Counted from the stretch's first letter, positions 8,701-17,424 are shown. The stretch is DNA of 64,000 bases from JANQOH01 sp965242575 (GCA_965242575.1 OZ251461.1:2170001-2234000); one strand, 5' to 3'. The notes: generated by a model from the letters alone, not told the origin. A program made the numbers and translations.

Positions 8701-9626
8701 GCAGCCCGACGCACGCGCACCATCGCTACGTCATCGACTTCCGCGACTGGCCGCTGCGCCGCGACGATCTCGGCGAACTCTGGAGCGACGCGGACGAAAA
8801 GCGCCGCCGCGAGTTGCGGCGCACGGGTATCGTCCCGCGCGATTACCCCGATCCCGTGGCGGCCGACTGGCCCGACTTGCTGGCGATTGTCGAGGAGAAG
8901 GTCAAGCCGGCGCGCGCGCATTTGACCGGGAACGCCATCGGACGCAAACGCGCGATGTTCTGGTGGCAATATGGGTCGCTTTCCAAGGAATTATATGCTG
9001 CCATCATGAATTCGGATCGAGTATTGGCTCTTTCTCGCGTGGGCCAGTATCTTGCGTTCGCGGTCCTTCCGTTTCCATTCGTATATGCCGATTCGTTGAT
9101 CGTATTTCCCTTAAAATTCTCCACGTTTACAGTTCTGCAATCGAGGCTGCACGAAGTCTGGGCGCGCTTCTTCAGCTCTTCCTTCGGAGACGGTTTGCGT
9201 TATACGCCATCCGACTGTTTCGAGACGTTCCCGTTCCCCGATGTTCGGGAATCTCTTCCCGATCTGGAAATCGTTGGCCAAAAATATCACGAATTCCGCG
9301 CGGCGCTGACGGTCGCGAACGACGAGGGCCTCACGAAAACGCACAACCGCTTTCACGACCCCGAGGAGCATGACCCGAGGATCGCCGAACTCCGCGAATT
9401 GCACGCGGCGATGGACCGCGCCGTCCTCGACGCTTATGGCTGGCGCGATGTTCCGACCGATTGCGAATTCCTGCTCGATCACGAGATCGACGGCGGCGAA
9501 TCGCCCCGCAAGAAGAAGCCCTGGCGCTACCGCTGGCCCGACGCCGTCCGCGACGAGGTCCTGGCCCGCCTCCTCGCCCTGAACGCCGAACGCGCCGCCG
9601 CCGAGCGCCGCGCCGGCCGCCGATGA
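5706..9626 (+). CDS. drmMI: DISARM adenine-specific DNA methyltransferase DrmMI
   Basis: This 1306-residue class I N6-adenine methyltransferase should mark host DNA so that DISARM spares it. SAM-binding motif I is LLDPAMGSGAFLVESCRQL (~560). The catalytic NPPF motif is FDAVVGNPPFAGKN (~795). Near the C-terminus YTPSDCFETFPFPD (~1165) matches the end of target-recognition regions in large Eco57I/PglX-like enzymes. ATG 5706 was chosen because the upstream extension of the frame runs through the inverted repeat and drmD. Residues ~1078-1201 (8940-9310) are encoded by visibly more A/T-rich DNA than the rest, which suggests an exchanged recognition domain. Confidence 0.88.
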   Translation: MDRERESILRAHREWLGLVQPEGLVVAPSVMADAQVAPDRAAGPRQAEFRALLDDSRADPLRVLRGWLGWEDGDLVDAARHRDTLEIALPELGAVLAPTRAVPAPGGDGAWTMLVRVEDGAADLDSPPPDADGWGASRHARFERLLRETKIPIGLLCSGERIRLVYAPRGESAGHLTFVFSEMAAAAGRPILAACDMLLGAGRLFAGPEEARLPALLARSREAQAEVSTRLSRQVLAALHELLRGFAAADSREGRGRLAALARERPDELYGGLIAALMRCVFVLYAEDRGLMPRHEVYREHYGLGGLFARLRDDAALWPDTMDQRFGAWAQLLALFRLVHGGGAHGELVFAARGGALFDPDRFPFLEGRGGADGDGAAVPLVPDSAVWSVLRKLMLLDGERLSYRALDVEQIGSVYEAVMGFRVELARGASIAVRSPKRSGAAAVVDLDALLARDGAGRAAALRKAADRTLPAAAAAALRAARNPAEAAAALGALVDRDATPRLVPPGAPVLQPTDARRRSGSHYTPRALTAPIVREALRPALARLGANPRPEAVLDLKLLDPAMGSGAFLVESCRQLADRLADAWAAHGGAPAEAGDDPLAHARRLVARRCLYGVDRNPMAVDLAKLSLWLATLAADHEFTFLDHALRHGDFLVGLSRSAIAAVHWSGGESHHMAFALVRDRARKAESERARIRAAAENIGEAASRRLLDRADEFLDDVRRVGDAAIAAFFAAGKPRAREAERARVLEALELGGARWRDALDSRAAALRSGAASVHPFHFEIEFPEVFDRENPGFDAVVGNPPFAGKNTVAAANVAHYPEWLKTVHPESHGNADLVAHFFRRAFALLRSGGAFGLIATNTIGQGDTRFTGLRYICKHGGAIQRATRRIKWPGEAAVVVSVVHVVKGEPARPVVLDGREVERVTAFLFHDGGHDDPERLEANAGKSFVGSYILGMGFTFDDTDSKGVATPLAEMRRLIAADPRNEEVIFPYIGGDEVNSSPTHAHHRYVIDFRDWPLRRDDLGELWSDADEKRRRELRRTGIVPRDYPDPVAADWPDLLAIVEEKVKPARAHLTGNAIGRKRAMFWWQYGSLSKELYAAIMNSDRVLALSRVGQYLAFAVLPFPFVYADSLIVFPLKFSTFTVLQSRLHEVWARFFSSSFGDGLRYTPSDCFETFPFPDVRESLPDLEIVGQKYHEFRAALTVANDEGLTKTHNRFHDPEEHDPRIAELRELHAAMDRAVLDAYGWRDVPTDCEFLLDHEIDGGESPRKKKPWRYRWPDAVRDEVLARLLALNAERAAAERRAGRR

Positions 9627-9699
9627 CCGCCGCCGCCGCCGCCGCTACAATGCCCCCCGCCGCCGGGGCGGGCGGCGCCTCCGCGCGAGCGAACGACCC

Positions 9700-10752
9700 G
9701 TGGCCAACGGCAAACTCCTGAGACGACTCATCCGGTCGGGCGCCGAGGGCGACATGGAGGCGTTCCGCGGCGCCGCCGAACAGGCGATCGCCGAGGAGCG
9801 CCAGAAGCGCCACCACCTGCTCGCCAACGACCTGGAGAGGATACTCTACGGGCGCAGCCGGGCGCCCTCCGCGCCAGCGCCGCGCGGCGTCGCCGAACCC
9901 GTCCCCGAGGACCGCGAGCGCGGCGTCCCCCTGCTATCGGTGCGCGAGCCGGCCCGGGGCCTCGACGACATCGTCCTGTCGAGTCGGAACCGCCTCCTGC
10001 TCGACGAGATCCTCCGCGAGCACAACCGCGCGGACGTCCTGCAGGCGCACGGGCTGCGGCCCGTCGACCGCGTGCTCCTCTGCGGCCCGCCCGGCTGCGG
10101 GAAGACCCTGGCCGCCGAGGTCCTCGCCGCCGAGCTCGCCCGCCCGCTCGCCATCGTGCGGGTGGACAGCGTCGTGTCCTCCTTTCTCGGCGAGACCGCC
10201 GCCAACCTCCGCAAGGTGTTCGACTTCGCCGCATCGGCGCCGATGGTCGTTCTGTTCGACGAGTTCGACGCCCTCGGCAAGGAGCGCGACGACGCCTCCG
10301 AACACGGCGAATTGCGCCGCGTGACGAGCGCCGTCCTCCAGATGTTCGATTCCTGGACCGGACGCAGCATCCTCATCGCCGCCACCAACCATGAGGGCAT
10401 GCTCGATACGGCGGTCTGGCGCCGCTTCGAGGAGGCGCTGTTTCTCAAGCCCCCGACGGCGGACGAACTCCGCCGGCTGCTCACCGTAAAACTGCGCGGC
10501 GTCCGCCCCGAATTCGACATCGCCGAGGTCCTGGAGCGCGGCTGGTTCGAAGGCAAGCCCCACGCCGACGTCGAGCGCGCCATCCGCCGCGCCGTGAAGG
10601 AGATGGTCCTGACCGGCGAGTCCCCCCGTCTGCGCCTCGCCCACCTCGACGCCGCGCACAAGCATGAAACCGCGCGGGGGCTGCGCCTGGGCGCCCCGGC
10701 GTCCCGCCGGCATTTTCCCGAAAACTCCGCCTGCGCGGGGTTGCGCCGCTAG
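9700..10752 (+). CDS. AAA-family ATPase inside the DISARM locus
   Basis: This 350-residue classic AAA ATPase has a GTG start. Motifs: LCGPPGCGKTLAAEVLAAEL (Walker A, ~126), VVLFDEFDALGKERD (Walker B, ~182), LIAATNHEGMLDTAVWRRFE (sensor 1 and arginine finger, ~225-243). An N-terminal helical segment of ~90 residues precedes it. Similar ATPases are often encoded beside an S8 subtilisin-like peptidase in defence islands, but no peptidase gene is adjacent here. The last ~20 residues (from LRLGAPASRRHF) are encoded by a dispersed repeat, so the original C-terminus was probably replaced. The gene lies 73 bp after drmMI and 23 bp before the HEPN-like gene, in the same direction. Confidence 0.75.
   Translation: MANGKLLRRLIRSGAEGDMEAFRGAAEQAIAEERQKRHHLLANDLERILYGRSRAPSAPAPRGVAEPVPEDRERGVPLLSVREPARGLDDIVLSSRNRLLLDEILREHNRADVLQAHGLRPVDRVLLCGPPGCGKTLAAEVLAAELARPLAIVRVDSVVSSFLGETAANLRKVFDFAASAPMVVLFDEFDALGKERDDASEHGELRRVTSAVLQMFDSWTGRSILIAATNHEGMLDTAVWRRFEEALFLKPPTADELRRLLTVKLRGVRPEFDIAEVLERGWFEGKPHADVERAIRRAVKEMVLTGESPRLRLAHLDAAHKHETARGLRLGAPASRRHFPENSACAGLRR
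10686..10713 (+). repeat. Single-arm copy of the GCCGGCG dispersed repeat
   Basis: CCCCGGCGTCCCGCCGGCAT matches one arm of the element at 5598-5678. It is read as the C-terminal codons of the AAA ATPase gene, so the insertion appears to have extended that protein. Confidence 0.6.
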
Positions 10753-10775
10753 CGGCCGCCCGATAGGATGCCCGT

Positions 10776-11198
10776 ATGACAGCGCCCGATGCAGATTTCC
10801 GCGCGGCCCATCGTCGCCACTGGAACGACGCGGGGTTCCTGTTCGACAACTGCCGCTGGCCGAACGCGGACCAACTCTACGGCTTCAGCGCGGAATGCGG
10901 CTTGAAGACGATCATGCTCAAAGAGGGTATGAAAGTCGATGAGAAAGGGAGACCGAAAGATGAGGAATATCGTAAACACATACACAAATTGTGGCCAATT
11001 TTCCGTGGATTTATCGCAAATTTGCGCGGACGGGAATATCTGCGGGGATTCCCAAGCGATGATCCATTCGCCAACTGGTCCCAGGATGAAAGATACGCAG
11101 ATGGTGAGTATATTGACCGGGAACACGTCGAACCGCATAGGGAGGCGGCTCAGAAGGTCAACTATCTGGTGCAGCTGTGCGAGGAGAACAAGCCGTGA
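10776..11198 (+). CDS. Small HEPN-like protein
   Basis: A 140-residue protein. Its first half (RRHWNDAGFLFDNCRWPNAD then QLYGFSAECGLKTIMLKEGM) has the helical look of HEPN proteins: a 'W-x-DA-x-L' helix followed by an 'LYG-x-AAEC-x-LK' helix. The second half has EEYRKHIHKLWPIFRGFIAN and a charged tail. HEPN proteins include RNases and their non-catalytic relatives. The usual R-x4-6-H catalytic motif is not obvious, so nuclease activity is not claimed. The stop codon overlaps the next gene's GTG (GTGA). DNA from here to ~13950 is noticeably less GC-rich than its surroundings. Confidence 0.45.
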   Translation: MTAPDADFRAAHRRHWNDAGFLFDNCRWPNADQLYGFSAECGLKTIMLKEGMKVDEKGRPKDEEYRKHIHKLWPIFRGFIANLRGREYLRGFPSDDPFANWSQDERYADGEYIDREHVEPHREAAQKVNYLVQLCEENKP

Positions 11199-12484
11199 GT
11201 CGTGACTTCGTATCCTTCGACAAGGCGCGAAACGCCATCGTCGAAACCATGACTAGGGAAGGTGTCCCCGATGGGGTGGATCGCCTTTATCTCGTGTGGA
11301 ACATGTTCGGCAAGGTCCGCATATCGGTCTCCGAAAAATTCGAGGCCGACCCCGTCGCCTGCTCCGCACTTTCGGCGCTGGCCGGCAAGATCGGCGAGGC
11401 GGCGGGCCGTCACGGTTACGGCGCGGATGAAACGGATGTGCTGTTCGTCCCCGACGACATGCTGGACACGCTCGACGGATCGACCCCGATCATCGGCGTG
11501 GATCGGGCTCGTTGGGTCGAACGGCTTGTCACCGGCGGCGGTTGGTGGACGGCTGGCGAACGACGGCCGGAACCGAAGGCGAAACGTTGGACCCTGTTCT
11601 CGGTGAAGGGCGGAGTGGGCCGCAGCACCACGGCCGCCGTTCTGGCGCGTCATTTCGCGGACAAGGGGGAACGTGTTCTGGCGATCGACCTCGACCTCGA
11701 ATCGCCGGGCCTGTCGTCCGCGATGCTCGGCCGCGAGGCGCGGCCCGAACTCGGTGTCACCGACTGGTTCGTGGAAGAACTGGTCGGACAGGGCGGCCGC
11801 GTGATCGAGCGCATGACGACCGTGCCGGACTGGTCCCACGATTTGGACGGAGAAGCGCGAATCGTGCCGGCGCACGGCGCCGACCCCGGCGAGTATCTGG
11901 CCAAGCTGGGCCGCGTCTATATGGACAGGCGCGAATACCCGTGGACGGCGCGTCTGGAGCGCATGTTGGGCGATTTGGAAGATGCCTTTTCGCCGACGCT
12001 GGTTCTGATCGAGAGCCGTAGCGGATTGCACGACATCGCGGCGGCGACGGTCACCGACATCGACGCCGATGTCCTGCTATTTGCGACCGACTCCGAAAGC
12101 TGCTGGACGGATTACGATATTCTCTTTCGGCACTGGCAAGAGAAAGGCAAATTCCCGAATATTCGTGAACGCCTATCGACCGTATCGGCGCTGATTCCGC
12201 CCGACGAGAAGGGCCCTTATCAGAGACGTTTTCGTCACAATGCGTGGGAGTTGTTCGGGAGCCGCCTGTATGACGACGAGGCCAATTCCACTGCGGCGTC
12301 GAGAGATCGGTTCTGGTTCGATTTGCACGAGGAAGGAGCTCCGCACTATCCTCTCCCTATACACTGGACGCGCAGCCTCGCGGGGATCGCGTCGCTGGAG
12401 AAGGTCGACCAGCCGTCCGTGGAGCAGGCTTATGGTTCGTTCTTGAAGCCTTTCGAGCGCTTAATCGAAAGCAGTCGAGGTTGA
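11195..12484 (+). CDS. KGGVGR-motif ParA/MinD-like ATPase
   Basis: The product is 429 residues. About 130 N-terminal residues of unknown fold precede a deviant Walker A, LFSVKGGVGRSTTAAVLARH (~134), in which the usual KGGxGKS Lys is Arg. Then come LAIDLDLESPGLSS (~161, Walker A') and LVLIESRSGLHDIAA (~269, where ParA proteins have the switch II/Walker B Asp). Proteins with this KGGVGR variant form a recognised ATPase group often found in genomic islands; their biochemical role is not settled. The start at GTG 11195 is supported by the GTGA overlap with the HEPN-like gene and by GAGGAG at 11181-11186. It probably works with the P-loop protein 13 bp downstream. Confidence 0.7.
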   Translation: MSRDFVSFDKARNAIVETMTREGVPDGVDRLYLVWNMFGKVRISVSEKFEADPVACSALSALAGKIGEAAGRHGYGADETDVLFVPDDMLDTLDGSTPIIGVDRARWVERLVTGGGWWTAGERRPEPKAKRWTLFSVKGGVGRSTTAAVLARHFADKGERVLAIDLDLESPGLSSAMLGREARPELGVTDWFVEELVGQGGRVIERMTTVPDWSHDLDGEARIVPAHGADPGEYLAKLGRVYMDRREYPWTARLERMLGDLEDAFSPTLVLIESRSGLHDIAAATVTDIDADVLLFATDSESCWTDYDILFRHWQEKGKFPNIRERLSTVSALIPPDEKGPYQRRFRHNAWELFGSRLYDDEANSTAASRDRFWFDLHEEGAPHYPLPIHWTRSLAGIASLEKVDQPSVEQAYGSFLKPFERLIESSRG

Positions 12485-12497
12485 GGGAGAAGCGCCG

Positions 12498-13946
12498 ATG
12501 ACCAGGATCGATACGAGGAAAGCACGCGCAGCCCTCGCCAATTTGCCGAGCGAGACCAACTATGGCGAAGTCCCGACCTTGAAACAGGTGTATCTGCCTC
12601 CGTCTCACCGGAAGGCGATGGACCTGAACAACGCCGTGGTCACCGGCATGCGCGGTTCCGGAAAGACGTTCTGGTGGAGCGCGCTTCAGCGCCCCGAAGT
12701 GCGGCGGCTGATCGACCGTTCGTCCGTGCGTTCCGCGCTGAACGCGAAGACCGAAGTCCGGACCGGTTTCGGCGTCAAATCCTCGCCGGAGGATTACCCC
12801 AGTATCGACGTTTTGCCCAGGTTGATGAACCGAGTTGGCGACGGTCCACGGATTGTCTGGCGAACCGTGATCGCCCGGCAGCTGGCGTCCAATGACCATC
12901 CGCTCGCGCGAGCTGCCGACTGGTCGGAGCGGGTCAAGTGGGTGGACGATAATCCGGAGAAGGTCGACAATTTGTTTTCCGAGCACGACAGGAATCTGGA
13001 AAAAAAGGACGGGTATTTTCTGGTTCTTTTCGATGCCTTGGATCGCTGCGCGAACGATTGGAAGGATATGTACCGGCTAATTCGTGGTTTGCTGCAAAAT
13101 GCGCTTGAAATGCGATCTTACCAGCGTCTTCGGGTGAAAATTTTCCTGCGCGCCGATCAGGTCGATAAGTCGCGGATTTGGGACTTTCCGGACGCATCGA
13201 AGATCTTGTCGACTGCGATCGAGCTAAGCTGGCCGCGGAGTGAGTTGTATGGATTGTTGTGGCAATTGCTGGCGAACGACGATGACGGATCCTTGTTTCG
13301 CGACTTTCTTGGCGGAGACTGGCAACCTATCGATTCGGATGGAGCCTTCCAGGTCCCTCGTGAGCTGGTGAGGGATGAGGAGGGACAGCGCAGGAAATTT
13401 CACGCGCTCTCCGGCCCGTGGATGGGTACGAATCCCCGGCGCGGATTCCCCTTTAGCTGGATACCGAACCACCTGGGAGATACGAAGCAGCGCGTCAGCC
13501 CGCGTTCGTTTATCGCGGCGCTCCGCTTGGCGGCCGAGAATACCGAACAAAATCATCCGGATCATGACCGCGCGCTGCATTATAACAGCATAAACGATGG
13601 GGTTCGGAAAGCTTCCGAGATAAGAGTCTATGAAATCAGAGAAGATTACCCTTGGATGCACTCCGTCCTCGATCTTCTGCGAGGGCTGAATGTTCCGTGC
13701 GAATTCGACGATATTAGGCGCCGTTGGCGGATTGATCGAGTTATTGAGCGCCTGGAGGACGACAAAGAAAAGGGCGAGCTTAAATCCCTTCCCCACAATA
13801 TCGGGCGCGGACCGGCGGGGGTTCGCGAGGATCTCGAATCGGCCGGCGTGTTCGATCGCTTGCTCGATGACCGTGTCAACATCCCCGATATTTTCCGAGT
13901 GGGGTACGGCCTTGGCAGAAAGGGCGGGGTAAAGCCCGTAAGATGA
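12498..13946 (+). CDS. P-loop ATPase partner of the KGGVGR protein
   Basis: A 482-residue protein with a clear Walker A, AVVTGMRGSGKTFWWSALQ (~45), and Walker B, FLVLFDALDRCANDW (~173), then a helical C-terminal half with RRRWRIDRVIERLEDDKEKG (~417). The layout is that of KAP/STAND-like ATPases, but no effector domain (nuclease, TIR, membrane) is recognisable. The start follows a good ribosome site (GAGGGAG). Codon use is less GC-biased than in drmA/drmB, as in the two preceding genes, so the three look like one transferred unit. Confidence 0.6.
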   Translation: MTRIDTRKARAALANLPSETNYGEVPTLKQVYLPPSHRKAMDLNNAVVTGMRGSGKTFWWSALQRPEVRRLIDRSSVRSALNAKTEVRTGFGVKSSPEDYPSIDVLPRLMNRVGDGPRIVWRTVIARQLASNDHPLARAADWSERVKWVDDNPEKVDNLFSEHDRNLEKKDGYFLVLFDALDRCANDWKDMYRLIRGLLQNALEMRSYQRLRVKIFLRADQVDKSRIWDFPDASKILSTAIELSWPRSELYGLLWQLLANDDDGSLFRDFLGGDWQPIDSDGAFQVPRELVRDEEGQRRKFHALSGPWMGTNPRRGFPFSWIPNHLGDTKQRVSPRSFIAALRLAAENTEQNHPDHDRALHYNSINDGVRKASEIRVYEIREDYPWMHSVLDLLRGLNVPCEFDDIRRRWRIDRVIERLEDDKEKGELKSLPHNIGRGPAGVREDLESAGVFDRLLDDRVNIPDIFRVGYGLGRKGGVKPVR

Positions 13947-13980
13947 TCGGCGTTCGTAAGCGAATGCGCGGTAGCGCCCC

Positions 13981-16900
13981 ATGACTGCCGCCGTCCCGCC
14001 CGCCGCGCCTCCGGCGGACAGCGCGGCCGTCCGCGACTGGCTCGCGGGCGCGCTGCGCCTCGACCTTATCGGCCCCACGCCGGACGACGCCGCGCGGGCG
14101 CATGAGCGCCTGCCGCGGGCGCCGTCGCGCTGGTATCTCGCCGGTTTCCTCGTCCCCGCGGCCGCCCCCGCGATCCAGGCGGCGCGGGAGGACGGCGAGG
14201 ATATGGACGACCCCGCCGACTCGCCCCACGGCGGCGACGACGCGCAGACCCCGGACCGCGGACCGGCCCGCCGCGTCCGCTTCCCGTCCTCCATCGGCCT
14301 GACGGCGCTCGTCGACGCGGGAGCCGAGTGCCTCGACGCCGCCCTGTCCTGGGGCGATTACCGGCCGGAGACCGCGGAGGAGGAGAGGGACGCCGCCGCC
14401 GGCGGGGACGAACCCGCCTCGCGCCGCCGCGCCGCGGCGGCCTGGGTCCGCGAGCCGCGCAAGGCCGCGCTGGCGGTTCGGCTCGCCGACATCGCCGACG
14501 GCGCGCCGACCGACATCGCGGTTCCGGGGAGCGATGGCCTCGAACTCGCCGTCCTCGCGCGCCGGACGACGGTGCGCACGCCCGGCGGGGAGGAAGACGT
14601 CCGCGCCGTGTCGCTGTTCGTCGTCAACCGGCGCGCCCCGGCGGTCGATGAGGAGGAGGACGCCGCCTTCGCCTTCCAGGTGGAGATGAGCGTCGCCGCC
14701 GACGCGCCGTTCGTCGCGCGCGGCGACGCGCACGGCCTCGACGACGACGATTGGGACGAGCGCCTCGCCGACCTGCACTATCGCGACGCCGCCGAATACG
14801 CCGTCGGCCACAACGTCTCCGTCCACGCCGAGGCCGCCAACGGAAAATGCCGGCGCGTGCGCACGGAATGGACGCCGCGCGCCGCCGTCGAACGGGTGGA
14901 GCCGGCGCCCATCGCGGGAGTCGCATTCGGCATGGAGGCGCTCGGCGCGCTGCCGGACGCCGCGGCCGCCCGGGCGGCGCTGGAGCCGCTGCCGCGCCTC
15001 TACCGCGCATGGATCGCCGACCGGCGCCGGGACGCCGCGGCGCTCGCCGTTCCCCGCCGGCGCGAGGTCGCCGCCGCCCTGGCGGAGAACGCCGCGCGCG
15101 CCGCCGGGCGCATCGAGGCGGGGATCGCCCTGCTGGCGCGGGACGCCGAGGCGTTCGCCGCGTTCCGCATCGCCAACCGCGCGATGGCCGCCGCCGCGCG
15201 GCGGCGCGAGGCGGCGGGGAAGGGCGCCGCGCCGGAGCGCGTCCCGCCGCCGGAGTGGCGCCCCTTCCAGCTCGCCTACCTGCTGATGAACCTGCGCGGG
15301 ATAGCCGAACCCGAACACGAAGACCGCGAGACGGTCGACCTGCTGTTCTTCCCCACCGGCGGCGGCAAGACCGAGGCGTATCTCGGCCTCGCCGCCTTCA
15401 CCATGGCGCTGCGCCGGCTGCGCTGGCCCGACCCGGCCCATCGCGGCCTCTCGGTGCTGATGCGCTACACGCTGCGGCTGCTCACTCTCGACCAGCTGGG
15501 CCGCGCCGCCGCGCTCGTCTGCGCCCTCGAACTCGAACGCGAGAAGGCGCCGGAGGCGCTCGGCGAGCGGCCGTTCGAGATCGCCCTGTGGGTCGGCCGC
15601 GCCGCCACGCCCAACCGCATGGGCCGCAAGGGCGCCAGCCGCCCGTCCACCGCGCGCGCAAAGGTCCTGCGCTACCGGAGCGATAGTTCGCGCGAGCCGC
15701 CGCTGCCCATCGAGCAATGCCCGTGGTGCGGGACCCGGTTCGGGAAGGACTCCTTCCGCCTCCACCCGAACCCCCATGAGCCCACCGACCTCCACGTGTC
15801 CTGCGCCCGCCGGAGCTGCGATTTCAACGCCGCGCGGCGGCGCCTGCCCGTCGTCGCCGTCGACGAGCCGATCTACGCGCGGACTCCCGCCTTCATGATC
15901 GCCACGGCGGACAAATTCGCGGCGTTGCCCTGGACCGCGGAGACGGCGGCGTTCTTCGGCGGCGGTCCGGAGGGGCCGCGCCCGCCCGACCTGGTCGTCC
16001 AGGACGAACTGCACTTGATTACCGGCCCGCTCGGCAGCATGGCCGGGTTGTACGAGACCGCCATCGACCGCCTCTGTTCGCGGGAGATCGGCGGGCAGAC
16101 CGTGCGCCCCAAGATCGTCGCCTCCACCGCCACGGCGCGCCTCGCCGCCAGGCAGGTCCGCGCCCTGTTCGACCGCGCCCGCGTCGCGGTGTTCCCGCCG
16201 CCCGGACCGGACCGGCGGGATTCCTTCTTCGCCCGCGCCGCGGCGGCGGACGACCCGGGCGCGCGCCTCTATCTCGGGATCGCCGCGCCGGGCAGGGGGC
16301 CGAAGGTCGTCTTCCTGCGCGCCGCGATCGCCGTGATGGCGGCGGCGCAAGCGGCGTGGGAGGCCGCCGGCGGCGCCCGCGCGCGCCCGAACCCGGCCGA
16401 CCCCTACATGACCGCCGTCGCCTATTTCAACGCGCTGCGCGAACTCGGCGGCGCGCGGCGCATCGTCGAGGACGAGATCGGCTCGCGCCTGCAAACCTAT
16501 TCCGCGCGCAGGCGCGGCGGCGAGACTCCGCCCTTCGCCGACCGCGTCGTCGCGGTGGAGCCGGTGGAGCTCACGTCGCGCGTCTCGGCCGCCGACGTCG
16601 CCGACGCGCGGCGGCGCCTCGCCCTCGATTTCGGCGCGGGGAAGGACCGCGTCGACATCGCCCTCGCCACCAACATGATCTCGGTCGGCCTCGACATCGC
16701 CCGCCTCGGCCTGATGCTCGTCTCCGGCCAGCCCAAGACCGCCTCGGAATACATCCAGGCCACCAGCCGCATCGGCCGCGACCCCGAGCGGCCCGGCCTC
16801 GCGGTGGCGCTCCTCAACGTCAACAAGCCGCGCGACCGGTCGCATTACGAACGTTTCGCCGCCTGGCACGCCTCGTTCTACCGCGGCGTCGAGGCGGCGA

Positions 16901-17364
16901 GCGTCACCCCGTTCTCGCCCCGCGCGCTGGACCGCGCCTTGCCGGCCGTCGCCGTGGCGCTGGCCCGCCTCGGCGTCGACGGCCTCGCGCCGCCGCTCGC
17001 CGCCGCCGACATCGCCGGCCGCGATTCCGAAACTCGCGAGATCGCCCGCGCCGTCGGCGCCCGCGCGCAGCGGCACGCCGACAGGCTGCCCGGCGATTTC
17101 GGCGACCGGGTGCGGGGCAGGGTGGAGAGCCTCGTCGCCGCGTGGGCGGAACTCGCCGACGCCGCCGCGCGCGGCGGGACTGCCTTCGGCTACGCCAGGC
17201 GCGAGCCCGGCGTGTCCCGCCCGCTGCTGCGCGAGATGATCGACCCCGACCGCGACGCGCTGACCGAGGCCGAACTCCGCTTTCGCGCGCCGCGCTCCCT
17301 GCGCGACGTGGAGCCCGGAGTCCTGCTCGGCGTCAAGACTCCGGAAGGCAAGGACCTTGCGTAA
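13981..17364 (+). CDS. drmA: DISARM helicase DrmA
   Basis: This 1127-residue helicase is one of the two genes common to all DISARM systems. Visible motifs: LLFFPTGGGKTEAYLGLAAF (Walker A, ~455); a zinc-knuckle-like insert starting CPWCGTRFGKDSF (~579) with later Cys residues at SCARRSCDFN; LVVQDELHLITGPLGSMAGL (DELH box, ~669); VGLDIARLGLMLVSGQPKT then YIQATSRIGRDPERPGLAVA (C-terminal motifs, ~900-935). With DrmB it forms the core complex that binds unmethylated incoming phage DNA. It begins 34 bp after the P-loop gene, in the same transcriptional direction. Confidence 0.88.
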   Translation: MTAAVPPAAPPADSAAVRDWLAGALRLDLIGPTPDDAARAHERLPRAPSRWYLAGFLVPAAAPAIQAAREDGEDMDDPADSPHGGDDAQTPDRGPARRVRFPSSIGLTALVDAGAECLDAALSWGDYRPETAEEERDAAAGGDEPASRRRAAAAWVREPRKAALAVRLADIADGAPTDIAVPGSDGLELAVLARRTTVRTPGGEEDVRAVSLFVVNRRAPAVDEEEDAAFAFQVEMSVAADAPFVARGDAHGLDDDDWDERLADLHYRDAAEYAVGHNVSVHAEAANGKCRRVRTEWTPRAAVERVEPAPIAGVAFGMEALGALPDAAAARAALEPLPRLYRAWIADRRRDAAALAVPRRREVAAALAENAARAAGRIEAGIALLARDAEAFAAFRIANRAMAAAARRREAAGKGAAPERVPPPEWRPFQLAYLLMNLRGIAEPEHEDRETVDLLFFPTGGGKTEAYLGLAAFTMALRRLRWPDPAHRGLSVLMRYTLRLLTLDQLGRAAALVCALELEREKAPEALGERPFEIALWVGRAATPNRMGRKGASRPSTARAKVLRYRSDSSREPPLPIEQCPWCGTRFGKDSFRLHPNPHEPTDLHVSCARRSCDFNAARRRLPVVAVDEPIYARTPAFMIATADKFAALPWTAETAAFFGGGPEGPRPPDLVVQDELHLITGPLGSMAGLYETAIDRLCSREIGGQTVRPKIVASTATARLAARQVRALFDRARVAVFPPPGPDRRDSFFARAAAADDPGARLYLGIAAPGRGPKVVFLRAAIAVMAAAQAAWEAAGGARARPNPADPYMTAVAYFNALRELGGARRIVEDEIGSRLQTYSARRRGGETPPFADRVVAVEPVELTSRVSAADVADARRRLALDFGAGKDRVDIALATNMISVGLDIARLGLMLVSGQPKTASEYIQATSRIGRDPERPGLAVALLNVNKPRDRSHYERFAAWHASFYRGVEAASVTPFSPRALDRALPAVAVALARLGVDGLAPPLAAADIAGRDSETREIARAVGARAQRHADRLPGDFGDRVRGRVESLVAAWAELADAAARGGTAFGYARREPGVSRPLLREMIDPDRDALTEAELRFRAPRSLRDVEPGVLLGVKTPEGKDLA

Positions 17365-17369
17365 CCCGG

Positions 17370-17394
17370 GCCCGCCGGCGCGGCGCCGGCGGGC
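17370..17394. terminator. GC-rich hairpin between drmA and drmB
   Basis: GCCCGCCGGC, five bases, then GCCGGCGGGC: a perfect 10-bp stem directly after the drmA stop. No T-run follows, so it may damp rather than stop transcription into drmB or stabilise the upstream mRNA. Confidence 0.5.
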
Positions 17395-17424
17395 TTGCGC
17401 CGCAACCGCATGCCGGGGCGCGCG

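Noticed and set aside
4908..8969. Long minus-strand frame with Gly/Ala/Val-rich product
   Set aside because: Antisense to drmMI; no start context and no recognisable domain.
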